Notes: generated by a model not told the origin, from the sequence alone. Counted from the stretch's first letter, positions 28,577 to 38,400 are shown. The stretch is DNA of 64,000 bases from CADEED01 sp963842515 (GCA_963842515.1 CAWJGO010000002.1:496001-560000), one strand, 5' to 3'. A program made the numbers and translations.

Positions 28577-28611
28577 CAAATCCGCGACCTGTCGGAGTCG
28601 GCCTATATTGT

Positions 28612-30159
28612 TTACGCGCCGGCCAATGCGCCAGCCAGCTTGAGGAACTCGCGATGCGGCGTCGCACTGCGTGCAATGCGTGCGATGTCATCGCGTACGC
28701 GCCGCGTGACATCTTCGAGCTCAGGCAATGGCAACAGATTGGTCAATGGATCCCATGCGCCCGCCTCGATACCGAAGTTTCCGTACATGCAAAGCCAGCT
28801 CGGGTCGAAGAAGCTTTCGGAGTCGAACTGCTGGATGAGGCCACGCGCCCGATACAGCGCGATCTTACGCGTGAGTGTCTCGGGTAGTGGCATCTCGCGG
28901 CAGTAGCGCCACAGGTCACCGGGCCTTCCATTGGCGCTGTAGTGCAGGATGATGAAGTCGCGAATTCGCTCGAACTCAGTGACCGACAAGCGGTTGTACT
29001 CAGCCGCGAGCTCTGGTGCCAGGGGCAGCTCTGGCCAGAAGTGCAGTAGCTTGTCGATGCCCATCTGGATGAGCGAGATGCTGGTCGATTCGAGCGGCTC
29101 GAGAAATCCACTCGAAAGGCCGATGGCGATGCAGTTTCCGATCCAGAAGCGGCGTACATGCCCGGCGCGGAACTTCACGAGGTTGGGCTCGCCGAGGACC
29201 GTTCCGTCGAGCTGCGCCCGAAGAGCGTTCAACGCCTGCTCGTCGGAGATGTGATCCGAGGAATACACATAGCCGTTCCCCACGCGATTCTGCAGTGGTA
29301 TCCGCCAGGCCCAGCCCGCGTCCATCGCGCGTGAGCGCGTGTAAGGCGCTATCGCATGAGGGTCGCCCGCGGCGCAGGGCAGGGCGACGGCGCGATCGCA
29401 CATCAACCAATGACGCCAGTCGACGAACCCGGCGTGCAGTGAGCGCTCGATCAGCAGGCGGTGGAAGCCGCTGCAGTCGATGTACAGCGCGCCCTCGAGG
29501 GTCTCGCCCGAGTCGAGGCGGATGCCGCGCAAGTGTTCCGACTCCCCGTCACGCAGCACTTCCACGACGCGAGCATCGATGCGTCGTACACCGAGTTTCT
29601 CCGCGAAGGCGCGCAAGAACGTGGCGAACCGCGACGCGTCGAAATGCACGGCAAAGTCGAAATTCTCGAAGTCGACGCGCGGATTGTCGGGCGGCAGGTT
29701 CACACGGCCGGCTCGCGCAAGTTGTGCGCCCATCGCGTACTCGTCGAGCGCTCCGGGATCGCCGTTCTGGCGCAGGCGGTTCCAGAGGTGGTGGAAGGCA
29801 ACCGGACCGGCCTCCAGACCGTAGCGCCCGAAAGCATGCATGAACGAATGGCCTTGTTGTTTCCAGCCGTCGAACTCGATAGCCAGTTTGATCGTGCCAT
29901 TGGTGGCTTTCATGACTTCGAAGGTGTCGAGTCCCAGCGACTGAAAGTATCGCCGGATCGCCGGCACTGTTGCCTCGCCAACGCCGATGGTGCCGACCGC
30001 GGATGACTCCACGACAGTGATCGAAATGCCCAGGCGGTTGAGCCGATGCGCGAGAGAGGCGGCGGTCATCCATCCCGCCGTTCCACCGCCCACGATGACC
30101 ACCGAGCTGACCGGCGCCGCCTTTCCGTCAGGTCGTTTCGTATTCAAAGCTCTGGACAC
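28612..30159 (-). CDS. Flavin-dependent tryptophan-halogenase family protein (2)
   Basis: A 515-residue paralogue of the halogenase at 23586. FAD motif VIVGGGTAGWM, GVGEATVPAIRR, TIKLAIEF (catalytic-type Lys), WAWRIPLQ (the WxWxIP motif), and GFLEPLESTSIS are all present. It has its own operator (copy 7) 43 nt upstream of the start, so it belongs to the regulon. It is followed by the pullulanase on the same strand (136-nt gap with operator copy 6). The two halogenases differ enough to be old paralogues. Substrate unknown. Confidence 0.9.
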   Translation of the reverse strand: MSRALNTKRPDGKAAPVSSVVIVGGGTAGWMTAASLAHRLNRLGISITVVESSAVGTIGVGEATVPAIRRYFQSLGLDTFEVMKATNGTIKLAIEFDGWKQQGHSFMHAFGRYGLEAGPVAFHHLWNRLRQNGDPGALDEYAMGAQLARAGRVNLPPDNPRVDFENFDFAVHFDASRFATFLRAFAEKLGVRRIDARVVEVLRDGESEHLRGIRLDSGETLEGALYIDCSGFHRLLIERSLHAGFVDWRHWLMCDRAVALPCAAGDPHAIAPYTRSRAMDAGWAWRIPLQNRVGNGYVYSSDHISDEQALNALRAQLDGTVLGEPNLVKFRAGHVRRFWIGNCIAIGLSSGFLEPLESTSISLIQMGIDKLLHFWPELPLAPELAAEYNRLSVTEFERIRDFIILHYSANGRPGDLWRYCREMPLPETLTRKIALYRARGLIQQFDSESFFDPSWLCMYGNFGIEAGAWDPLTNLLPLPELEDVTRRVRDDIARIARSATPHREFLKLAGALAGA

Positions 30160-30202
30160 TCCACTTTGGCGGATGGTTGCATGGCCTCAGACCAGCAAAT
30201 CG

Positions 30203-30216
30203 CGAATACGTATGCA
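30203..30216. promoter_or_regulatory. LacI-type operator (copy 7), upstream of halogenase 2
   Basis: CGAATACGTATGCA, 43 nt before the minus-strand halogenase start. On the plus side it directly abuts a structured terminator-ended region. Confidence 0.75.
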
Positions 30217-30218
30217 TG

Positions 30219-30361
30219 CAACACACCTGTGTGTCTAACCACACTGCTGCAAGGCGTCAACCCGGCCTTGGTGACAACTCCTGTTGAAACCCTGTTAGGA
30301 ACCCAGGCGGGGTTTCGAGATCAAACCTTCGCCGCACCCCTCGCGGCGAAGGTTTTTTTTT
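30219..30361 (+). ncRNA. Candidate structured small RNA
   Basis: About 140 nt with no reading frame but a run of consecutive perfect hairpins on the plus strand: CAAGGC/GCCTTG (30250-30255, 30265-30270), CAAC/GTTG (30275-30278, 30283-30286), GAAACCC/GGGTTTC (30286-30292, 30310-30316), then the terminator at 30323-30361. It begins right after operator copy 7. No plus-strand gene precedes the terminator, and the next gene starts after it. This is the pattern of an independent small RNA divergent from halogenase 2; there is no family match I recognise. Confidence 0.45.
30323..30361 (+). terminator. Strong rho-independent terminator without an upstream gene
   Basis: Perfect 13-bp stem AAACCTTCGCCGC / GCGGCGAAGGTTT with a 7-nt loop and a run of 9 T (30353-30361). 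It terminates plus-strand RNA only; the minus strand has just TTT after the stem. Confidence 0.9.
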
Positions 30362-30386
30362 CACGCCGATGTGCTACACCGGGCGC

Positions 30387-30992
30387 ATGAAAAGAAGCCT
30401 GCTGTATGCGTGGGGGTTGACATTGTGCTCGCCGGTGCTGACCGCCGAGCCGCCGAAGCCTTTGCCGGTGCTCGCCGCCGTCGTAACCAAGGTCAACGAT
30501 GGCGATTCCATCGAAGTGTCGCTCGAGTCCGGCGCCGCGCGGGTGCGCATGTCGGCCATCGACACCCCCGAATACGACCAACCCTACGGTTCTACGTCGT
30601 CGGCTGCATTGAAGGCGCTGCTGCCCGCGGGTGCGGCGGTGGAGCTCGAAGTGGTCACGCAGGATCAGTTCCGGCGCGTGGTGGCCACGGTGTGGCTGCT
30701 GGCCGAAGGCAAGCGCGTCAACATCAACGAAATGATGCTCCGCGAGGGTCACGCCTGGGCGTATCGGCGCCATATGCGCGAGGCGAAATTCTGCGATCTC
30801 GAAGCGCATGCCCGCGACAGGAAGCTGGGTTTGTGGGCGCAGCCGGTGAGCGACTGGGTGTATCCACCAGAATGGCGTTTCCTCAAGAACGGGGAGATTC
30901 GCGTGCTTCCCACCCCGTATCCGGAAACGCGGGAGAAATGCGTAGCGGTGCTCGAGCTCGCGGGCGCAGCGACCTACGAGCCGCCGCGCTAG
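30387..30992 (+). CDS. Secreted thermonuclease (SNase) family protein
   Basis: A 201-residue protein with a signal peptide (MKRSLLYAWGLTLCSPVLTA) and one SNase-like OB-fold domain: VTKVNDGDSIEV (metal Asp region), RMSAIDTPEYDQPYG (catalytic Arg/Asp), EGHAWAYRRHM, and DRKLGLWAQP. The C-terminal PPEWRF is typical of secreted bacterial homologues. The family cleaves DNA/RNA with Ca2+. ATG 30387 is chosen over 30369 since it opens the signal peptide. It lies just after the terminator and must have its own promoter. Confidence 0.88.
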   Translation: MKRSLLYAWGLTLCSPVLTAEPPKPLPVLAAVVTKVNDGDSIEVSLESGAARVRMSAIDTPEYDQPYGSTSSAALKALLPAGAAVELEVVTQDQFRRVVATVWLLAEGKRVNINEMMLREGHAWAYRRHMREAKFCDLEAHARDRKLGLWAQPVSDWVYPPEWRFLKNGEIRVLPTPYPETREKCVAVLELAGAATYEPPR

Positions 30993-31011
30993 CTACCGGC
31001 GGTGCGGAGCT

Positions 31012-31671
31012 TCAACTCAGCATTTTCCGCGCGGAGTCGACGATCTTCGCCGGATCGGAGCGTGGCGGAATGGTGATTCCCCGCTGTGCGGCGGGACGTG
31101 CGCCGACGAGATTCAGCCAGCGCTTGAGTTGTGGTAAACCCTCGTCGCTGACGCCCGCCCAGCTGTAACCACTGACCCAAGTCCACAGTGCCATGTCGGC
31201 AATGGAATAGTCGCTGCCGGCTATGTACTCATTGACCGTGAGCTGACGCTCCATGACCTCGAAGAGCCGCCGTACCTCGCGTTGATAACGTTCGATGGCA
31301 TACGGAATTTTCTCGGGTGCGTAACGAAAAAATACATTCGCTTGCCCCATCATCGGACCAATGCCGCCCATCTGGAACATCAGCCACTGCAGCACTCGCG
31401 AGCGTGCCTTGGATTCGGTGGGGAGAAACCGGCCGCTTTTCTCGGCGAGATAAATGAGGATGGCACCGGACTCGAATACCGCGAAGTCGCCATTGTCGTG
31501 ATCGACGATCGCCGGAATCCGTCCGTTGGGATTGATCTTGAGATACCACTCTTCTTTCTGCTCGAGCTTCGACAGCACGAGCGGCCGCAGCGTGTAGGGC
31601 AGCGACATTTCTTCGAGGGCGATGGAAACCTTCCAGCCATTGGGGGTGGCCGCGGTGAATAGCTCGATCAT
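31012..31671 (-). CDS. Glutathione S-transferase family protein
   Basis: A 219-residue cytosolic GST, YghU/YfcG-like (Nu class): TAATPNGWKVSIALEE thioredoxin-fold start, KINPNGRIPAIVD (cis-Pro), FESGAILIYLAEK (glutathione gamma-Glu contact), then an all-alpha C-terminal domain with DYSIADMALWTWV. Nu-class members act as disulfide-bond oxidoreductases with glutathione. Convergent with the nuclease gene; monocistronic. Confidence 0.9.
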   Translation of the reverse strand: MIELFTAATPNGWKVSIALEEMSLPYTLRPLVLSKLEQKEEWYLKINPNGRIPAIVDHDNGDFAVFESGAILIYLAEKSGRFLPTESKARSRVLQWLMFQMGGIGPMMGQANVFFRYAPEKIPYAIERYQREVRRLFEVMERQLTVNEYIAGSDYSIADMALWTWVSGYSWAGVSDEGLPQLKRWLNLVGARPAAQRGITIPPRSDPAKIVDSARKMLS

Positions 31672-31708
31672 CTGGCGTCCTCGCGCGGGTGTCAGCTGCA
31701 GTATAGTT

Positions 31709-32509
31709 TCAATGCACCTTGCCAGCCTTGTTGATCAACACCACATTCGACAGCACGGCGGTGTCCACCACGTCGGGCAGATGCGAGCAGAAGCCGATGC
31801 CAACGTAGAACGGGCCTGAGATGTCGAGCTCGATCGGCGGGCCGAACTGCGCCATGGGTTCGCCCTCGAGACTCACGAACAGTGCGAATTTGTTGCCGCG
31901 CTTCTCGATGCCAATGCGTTTCGCGAGATCGTTGACCAGAGAGTCCGCGCTCGCGCCCTGTGGCCTGCCGCGTCCGCCGACGCGGAATTCACGATCCTTG
32001 GTGAGCGCACCCTTCTCGGGACGCTGCGCGAGCTGAATCATTCCGAGTCCATGCAGCGCCACCACGACTTGCCTGGAGTCGTCTTCGAGGCTTTGCCGGA
32101 TGACCAGCACCGCCTTGCGGTCCCCGTAGCCATTGACGTCGGGAAAGGCGACGTCGGCGGCCAGCGAAACGTCGCCGGACATCTTCTTCCAGAGGAAGCG
32201 GAACTCGTCGCGTGAATACCAGATGTTGTAGCCGGCGGAATTGACGGTGTAGGCCCTGGTAGCCGCATCATATGTGGCGCTGCCGGGTGTGAGCGCCGCA
32301 CCCACGTCGGATTGACCGTCGAAGATTCCAATGGGTAGTTCGACGGTCACTGTCTGCCGATGAAAGTCTCTTGGTGGCGGCACTTGTTTGTGCGTCGCCG
32401 ATCCGGGGATCGCCCAATCGGGCACCAGCGTCTGCGCGAGCGCGGCGCCGCAGAGCAACGCCATGCTCGATGCAATCAACGGCGCGATGTGTGCGTTGCT
32501 TGTCTTCAT
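31709..32509 (-). CDS. Secreted lectin-like (DUF1349/TolB-associated) protein
   Basis: A 266-residue exported protein (signal peptide up to ALAQ). GIFDGQSDVGAALTPGSATYD, NIWYSRDEFRFLWKKMSGDVSLAADV and KAVLVIRQSLEDDSRQVVVALHG are the concanavalin-like beta-sandwich seen as an N-terminal module of proteins annotated as TolB-like biopolymer-transport components. Here the module stands alone without WD40-like repeats. Function is unknown; carbohydrate or peptide binding is possible. Confidence 0.6.
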   Translation of the reverse strand: MKTSNAHIAPLIASSMALLCGAALAQTLVPDWAIPGSATHKQVPPPRDFHRQTVTVELPIGIFDGQSDVGAALTPGSATYDAATRAYTVNSAGYNIWYSRDEFRFLWKKMSGDVSLAADVAFPDVNGYGDRKAVLVIRQSLEDDSRQVVVALHGLGMIQLAQRPEKGALTKDREFRVGGRGRPQGASADSLVNDLAKRIGIEKRGNKFALFVSLEGEPMAQFGPPIELDISGPFYVGIGFCSHLPDVVDTAVLSNVVLINKAGKVH

Positions 32510-32674
32510 TTCATCCCCGCTTTTTCAAGGCGAGACTAACATCGGCTCGTGCGCATCCCGCCTGTCTACTACCTACGGAGTAGCATTCGATAGTGCCACA
32601 GAAGAGTCTCGTAACTAACTGATATTGCGCCTTATAGGATAGGACCTTTCCACCCCCTATACTTCGCGCCACCT

Positions 32675-33088
32675 ATGCCCGTCACCCACATGCAGCACTT
32701 CATGGTGCTCGCCAAAGATCTCGAAAAAACCCGCGCGTTCTACTGCGACGTGCTCGGCCTGCGAACCGGTCCGCGACCGCCGTTCAAGTTCAAGGGACTG
32801 TGGATCTACGCCGGCGACGTGGCGTGTATTCACGTTGGCGAGCGGGCCAGTTATGACGAGACTTCACGCACTGCCGCCAATCCCGCGGATCCAGTCGATC
32901 ACGGCAGCGGCAGCGTGGACCACATTGCCTTCGCCGCCACCGACTACGAGGAGTTGATCGCGAGTTTCACGAGACACGGCGTGAAGCACCGCGCCACGCA
33001 GGTCCCGGGAAGCGACCTGCGACAGTTGTTCGTGTTCGATCCGGATGGCGTCCAGATCGAGATCAACATCCGGTCAAAGCCCGCCTAA
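32675..33088 (+). CDS. VOC/glyoxalase superfamily protein
   Basis: A 137-residue protein with two beta-alpha-beta-beta-beta units: THMQHFMVLAKDLEKTRAFYCDVLGL and VDHIAFAATDYEEL. Likely metal ligands are the His of HFMV, the His of DHIAF and the Glu of VQIEIN. The family includes glyoxalase I, dioxygenases and antibiotic-binding proteins; the substrate cannot be assigned. A TATACT -10 box at 32658-32663 lies only 11 nt before the ATG, suggesting a very short leader. Its 3' end overlaps the convergent hydrolase by 15 nt. Confidence 0.8.
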   Translation: MPVTHMQHFMVLAKDLEKTRAFYCDVLGLRTGPRPPFKFKGLWIYAGDVACIHVGERASYDETSRTAANPADPVDHGSGSVDHIAFAATDYEELIASFTRHGVKHRATQVPGSDLRQLFVFDPDGVQIEINIRSKPA

Positions 33089-33802
33089 CAACTGTGCCAA
33101 TGCCTCTGGGTGGGACAGAAACGGTGAGTGATCGGAATCGAGCGTGAAGGTTGGCTCGCAAGGCAAGGCGGCCTGCATGTTCCGCTGCGCGGCCAACGTG
33201 ATCGTGCGGTCGTGTGCGCACTCGATGTAGGCTCGCGGCACCCGGCCAAAACGTTGTGCGGTCACCGCGAGCTTCGTGACCAGTGGCTTCAACGGCTCGG
33301 GCGACATGTGCGCCAGCGCGAATTCATAGTCCTCATCGGAGCATTCGCCGAATAGCGCCTCGCGGATGACGCCCGCGCGCAGATTGCAGGTGACTCCACC
33401 CGACGCCGGCACCATGTTGGGCGGAACCAGCGACCTCAAGTCGTTGCGCGCGGTGCCCGCGAGTGTGCTGCCTCCGGTAAGTAGATAGCCCGAGACATAC
33501 ACCAGGCGCAGCAGCCGTTCGGGGAAGAGCTCGGCGACGCGGCTGATGACGAGTCCACCGCGGCTGTGACCGACGAGAATCACCGGTGCGGATTCCGCGG
33601 CGAGAGCCTCGCCGACGGATCTGGCCCAGCTATCGAGGGTCACGCGCGCCGGATCGGTCTTGTCCGCACCCGTGGCCGGAAGCTCGGGGGTGCGCACACG
33701 GTGCCCGTGCGCCTCGAGCAGGGGAGCCAGCTTGTGCCAGCACCAGGCGCCATGCCACGCGCCGGCAATCAGCACGAACGTGCGTCCGGTCATGGGCGCC
33801 AC
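33074..33802 (-). CDS. Alpha/beta hydrolase (esterase-like)
   Basis: A 242-residue alpha/beta hydrolase of the small plant-esterase-like group: VLIAGAWHGAWCWHKL (oxyanion region), VGHSRGG with nucleophile Ser, and DSDHSPFLSHPE with catalytic His. Members hydrolyse esters; the substrate is unknown. The start may also be the fourth codon (ATG 33793). It ends in Leu-Leu-Gly encoded TTG-TTA-GGC. Located 7 nt downstream of apt on the same strand, so probably co-transcribed with it. Confidence 0.82.
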   Translation of the reverse strand: MAPMTGRTFVLIAGAWHGAWCWHKLAPLLEAHGHRVRTPELPATGADKTDPARVTLDSWARSVGEALAAESAPVILVGHSRGGLVISRVAELFPERLLRLVYVSGYLLTGGSTLAGTARNDLRSLVPPNMVPASGGVTCNLRAGVIREALFGECSDEDYEFALAHMSPEPLKPLVTKLAVTAQRFGRVPRAYIECAHDRTITLAAQRNMQAALPCEPTFTLDSDHSPFLSHPEALAQLLGGL

Positions 33803-33809
33803 ACCGGCT

Positions 33810-34385
33810 TCAGAATGTCAGCAGCGACTGCACGGAAATGCCGTCGCCACGCAGCCGCGCGGCGCCGCCGAGATCCGGCAGATCGATGACGAAGCAGGCC
33901 GCACACACCTGCGCTCCCTCGGACTTGAGCAACGACGCGGCCGCGGTGGCCGTGCCGCCAGTGGCGATGAGGTCGTCGATGAGCAGCACGCGCTCACCAG
34001 TGCGGATCGCGTCCTGGTGCATCTCCATTTCATCGACGCCGTATTCGAGCGAATAAGCGACACGCACGGTTTTATGCGGCAGTTTGCCGCGCTTGCGGAT
34101 GGGCACGAAACCGCACTTGAGACCGTGCGCCACTGCACCTCCGAGAATGAAGCCGCGCGCCTCGATGCCCGCGACCTTGTCGACTGACTGGCCGCGCCAG
34201 GGCTCGATCAGCGCGTCGATGGTGATCTCGAACGCCTTGGCGTCGCGCAGCAGCGTGGTGATGTCACGAAACTGGATGCCCGGCTTTGGGTAATCTTCGA
34301 TCGTGCGGATCGACTGGCGCAGAAATTCGAGTTGTGCGTCATTCACGGCGGCCGAGTGTAGAGATTTGTGCAAGACTGTGTCCAT
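33810..34385 (-). CDS. apt: Adenine phosphoribosyltransferase
   Basis: A 191-residue (from ATG 34385) or 178-residue (from GTG 34346) purine-salvage enzyme converting adenine and PRPP to AMP. IRTIEDYPKPGIQFRDITTLL is the typical N-terminal stretch, GIEARGFILGGAVA the base/PRPP-binding loop, and RVLLIDDLIATGGTA the PRPP signature. The extra ~13 residues before NDAQLEFLRQ are not conserved, so the shorter form is possible. Divergent from the L,D-transpeptidase gene with a 28-nt gap. Next to SAM hydrolase and other adenosine-forming steps nearby, it may recycle adenine (inference). Confidence 0.93.
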   Translation of the reverse strand: MDTVLHKSLHSAAVNDAQLEFLRQSIRTIEDYPKPGIQFRDITTLLRDAKAFEITIDALIEPWRGQSVDKVAGIEARGFILGGAVAHGLKCGFVPIRKRGKLPHKTVRVAYSLEYGVDEMEMHQDAIRTGERVLLIDDLIATGGTATAAASLLKSEGAQVCAACFVIDLPDLGGAARLRGDGISVQSLLTF

Positions 34386-34413
34386 AAATCGGTTCTCTCG
34401 AAAGGTGTGGTCG

Positions 34414-35472
34414 ATGCGTTTGAGAATTTTCGCGGCGCTGTCGGTCAGCGGCGCGACGGTGGCGAGTGCCGCGCAATATCCTTTGGCGGACGCCGAAGCG
34501 CTCATGTTCGGTGATGTCGAAACCATCACAGCGCACGGCGAAGACACCCTGCCGGACCTCGCGCGGCGTTATGGCCTGGGCTACGAGGAAATCCTGAGGG
34601 CCAATCCCGGTGTTGACACCTGGTTGCCGGGAGAGGGCACCACCATTGTCATTCCCGGGCAGCGTCTGCTGCCGCCGACCTTCCGCGAAGGCATCGTGGT
34701 CAATCTACCCGAGCATCGCCTCTACTACTTTCCGAAGCCGAAGAAGGGTGAGGTGCCGCAAGTCATCACCTTCCCGGTGAGCATCGGCAAGATGGATTGG
34801 AATACGCCACTCGGAAAGACGCGCATCGTCGACAAGCGCAAGAATCCGACGTGGAGTCCACCGGAGTCGGTGCGCAAGGAACACGCGGAACGCGGCGATC
34901 CGTTGCCGACGGTGGTCAAGGCCGGTCCGGACAATCCGCTCGGCGCTTACGCGATGCGGCTCGACATCAAACCCGGTGCCTACCTGATTCACGGCACCAA
35001 CAACCCGATCGCAGTGGGCATGGCCATCACCCACGGGTGTATCCGCATGTATCCGGAGGACATCGAGGCGTTGTTTCCGCTCGTGCCCGTGAACACGCCG
35101 GTCTGGCTGATCAACGAGCCTGTGAAGGTGGCGCGCGTTGCGAGTCAGGTCTGGCTCGAGGTGCATCCGCCTGTTGACGCGGAAGGCCAGCGTGCCGAGG
35201 TGGACCTGGAAGGTTTTTACGCGCGCGCCAATTCGGCGCTGGGCGAAACTCCGGCGGCCATCCATTGGGATTTTGTACTGACGACGCTCAAGGACGCTTC
35301 CGGGTTACCGCAGATGATCGGTCTGGAGATCGAGCCCGGCGTTGTTCCGCCGTCGCCTGCGTTGCAAACGCCCGAGACTGCCACCCCCGCAACGGCGCTG
35401 CCCGAGCCGGCTGTGCCGCAGGGGCCCGACGCTGCGTCGCCCGCGGAAACCGTGCCGCCACCGCAACCCTAA
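34414..35472 (+). CDS. L,D-transpeptidase (ErfK/YbiS/YcfS type)
   Basis: A 352-residue periplasmic enzyme with a signal peptide (MRLRIFAALSVSGATVASA). A LysM-like segment (ITAHGEDTLPDLARRYGLGYEEILRANPG) is followed by the YkuD domain with the catalytic signature IHGTNNPIAVG...THGCIRM (His and Cys) at ~190-215. The C-terminal ~45 residues are Pro/Ala/Glu-rich and disordered. The family makes 3-3 peptidoglycan cross-links or attaches Braun lipoprotein. ATG 34414 is chosen since it opens the signal peptide; earlier in-frame codons overlap apt. Confidence 0.92.
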   Translation: MRLRIFAALSVSGATVASAAQYPLADAEALMFGDVETITAHGEDTLPDLARRYGLGYEEILRANPGVDTWLPGEGTTIVIPGQRLLPPTFREGIVVNLPEHRLYYFPKPKKGEVPQVITFPVSIGKMDWNTPLGKTRIVDKRKNPTWSPPESVRKEHAERGDPLPTVVKAGPDNPLGAYAMRLDIKPGAYLIHGTNNPIAVGMAITHGCIRMYPEDIEALFPLVPVNTPVWLINEPVKVARVASQVWLEVHPPVDAEGQRAEVDLEGFYARANSALGETPAAIHWDFVLTTLKDASGLPQMIGLEIEPGVVPPSPALQTPETATPATALPEPAVPQGPDAASPAETVPPPQP

Positions 35473-38400
35473 CTATTCGCCGCGGGTCACGCGCTCGACT
35501 TCGGCGCGCACTTCGGCGAGGCGTACCGGATCGGCACCCGGCAGCATCTGCGCTTCCTGCAGCATGCCGAGCAGTGCCTTGGTATCGCTGCGCAACGACT
35601 CGAGCGTGTTGATCTTGTTGCGAACCATTCCGTAGGCGTGCCGTGCATAGTTGAAGACTGACTCGCCGGTGATGTCGGGGCGTTCCGCCGCCAAGCCCGC
35701 GCGCGCCCGCAGCTCGTAGAGCCGCAGCGTCGGATTCATGATCGCGAGGCGATCGATCAGCGTGAGGGCTTCGGCCGCGTAGCGCTTCCTGAACTGCGGG
35801 TTGGACACCCGGGTGCGCCAGTTGACGCGCAGCTCGACCACTTCCGCATACCAAACGTCATTCCACGGAGTTTCGGCGAACTGCTTGTCCGCGAGGGCCA
35901 CCTGCTGCCACTCCCCCTTGGCCGCATGCCGTGTGGCGGCCAGCACACCCGCCGCGGGACCTCTGAGTTTCGAGGCTACCTCGACGACATCGGGTGGCGC
36001 GGAATCGTGCGCCAGGGGCGCCGAGCCAGCCGCGAAGAAATTCCTGCCGCAGTGTCTCATCGTCCGGATATTCATCGACGGCAATACGCAGCAATTCGGC
36101 GGCCTGCTGCTGATGGAGCTTGGTCTGGAAGAAGAACGCGCGCGCGTACTCCCCGTCCGGTCCGGGACCCAGGAGCTGCGCGACCTTTCCGATGCGGTCG
36201 GTGAGGCTCGCATCGAGAAACGCGAACACTCCATTGCGGCGAACCAGATAGGGGAACGACAAGCGATTGCGCAGCGAGCCGTAGACGAAAGAGTCGCCAC
36301 GACGCAGCGGGTCCTGCGCGGCGAGCAACCTTCCGCTGGCATCGGCCGACAGGCCGCGGCCACGTTCAAAGACGCTCGACGTGGCGATGCGATTGTCGTC
36401 GTCAGTGATCAGCGGGCTGCCGGCCGCGAAGCGCCGGGCGCCGTCGGTGTCGAGCACGAGCGCGGCGACCAGGTCCTCGACGGTGTTCAAGCCAAACCGC
36501 GCGTAATGCAATGGCGCGCCGCGCAGCGGCATGCCGGTGGCCGCCAGGCGCGATTCGAGATCGAGTGGCGCGTCGCTGGCAAGAAACACAATTGTGTTGG
36601 GATCGGGACGGTAGACACGCACGTCATGGAACACGCTGAGCATCGTCGCGGTCAGCGAGCGCAGCAGGTCCTCGTCCATGAAGATGACGTTCATCCATTG
36701 CACGAACACGCCGTCGGTATTCAGGTGCTCGTGAGCGAGTTGCATGAACTCGCGCGTATAAAGATGCGAGGCGCCGGCAGTCCAAGGATGCGATGGCTGC
36801 GAGACGATGGCGTCGTAGCGGCGATTGGTGAGGCGCAGCGCGCCGCGCGCGTCGTTGACGATCAGATTGAGCCGAGGATCCGCGAGAGGATCGCGCTTGC
36901 GCAGCGTCCGCGTGCTGCGTGTCGCGTCGATGACCTTCTGCTCGAGCTCGATTACGTCGATCCTCGCGATGGTAGGTGGTACGCCTTCGACGACGACACC
37001 ACCGCCCAGACCGACGATGAGCATGTCGCGCGCCAGTGGCCGCGCGATCACCGCAAGCGGGGACAGCCAGTATTCGCCGCTGAATCGCGTCAGCGAGCCA
37101 GGGGTGTCCATGAGCGATTCGGGCAATCCATTGGTGCGCAGTGCGAGACCACCATCCTGCGCAAGGACCACGACGCTCGCGCTGCGGCCGATGTCGTAGT
37201 AGAGCACGCGGCCCTCGGAACCGACTTTGAGCGGCGAGGTCAGCAGCAGCTTCATCGGCGCTTGCGGTGAGAACAGCAGGCACACGAGCGCGAGCGCCGA
37301 GGTCACGGCGGCCACCACGCGATTGACAGGGACGAGAAGCCACAACGCGGCGATACCGAGCGCGGCGCTCGCGTACACGGCGATGCGAATCGCGCCTTCG
37401 TACTTGAGCGCCGGGATCAGCACGAAACCCGCCGCGAGTGATCCGACGATGGCGCCCACGGTATTCCATGCATAGACCCGCGCGCTGGCGGGCGCCGCGT
37501 CGGTGGCGTCGGCGGCGAGTACGCGCACGGCCAGTGGATAGGTGAGGCCGATGGCAATGGTCATCGGCAACAGCAGCAGTCCGCAGAAAAGAGTGTTCGG
37601 CAGGCGCAGGAAACCGAAATATTCCTGCGATCCGGCCATGAGCCCGGTGGTCTCGGGCAGCAGCGACTCGACATTCAAATAGGCCATCGCGGCCGAGGCC
37701 GCGGCCAGGATGAGCGCAACACCCAGGCCTACCGTGGCGCGCTCGCGATTGCGTGCGATGACGGCGCCCAAGGCTCCGCCCAGCGAAATGCCAGTGAGGA
37801 AGCTCGCGACCATGACGCCGAATGCGTAGATGCTGCTGCCGACCACGTGCGACAACATGCGCGTCCAGAGAACCTCCTGGAAAAATGCGACCGCGCCGGC
37901 GAGCAGCATCAACGGCAATACCCACGCAGGCCCGGGCAGGTTCTTGAAGGAGTGCGCGCGTGTGTGTGGCGCCGGTGCCGGCGGCTTCTTGACGGGCGCG
38001 CTGAGCGCATATCCTTCCGCTGGCTTCTCGTGTGGGGTACGGCGTGCCAGTGCGATGGCCAGCAAGAACACGAGCGCGTTGAGCGCGGCGCCGACCCAGA
38101 TGGTGTGCTCGAGCCCGAGCTCCGGCAGCAGCATGAATGCGGTCACCAAGGCGCCGCCGACGGCGCCGGCGGTGTTCATCGCATACAGCAGACCGATACG
38201 CCGACCGATCTGTGCTTCTTCGGCCACGGAATATCGCGCCAGCATGGGCAGCGTGGCGCCCATGAGCGTGGTGGGTATGGCGAGTGCGACGAAGGCGCTG
38301 CCAAGATAGAAAAAGGTGGTGCCGGCGTGATCGCTGTCGGGCGGCGAGGGCTGACCGCCGAACATGGCCTGCAGCGTGAGGTTCGCCAACCACAGCAGCA

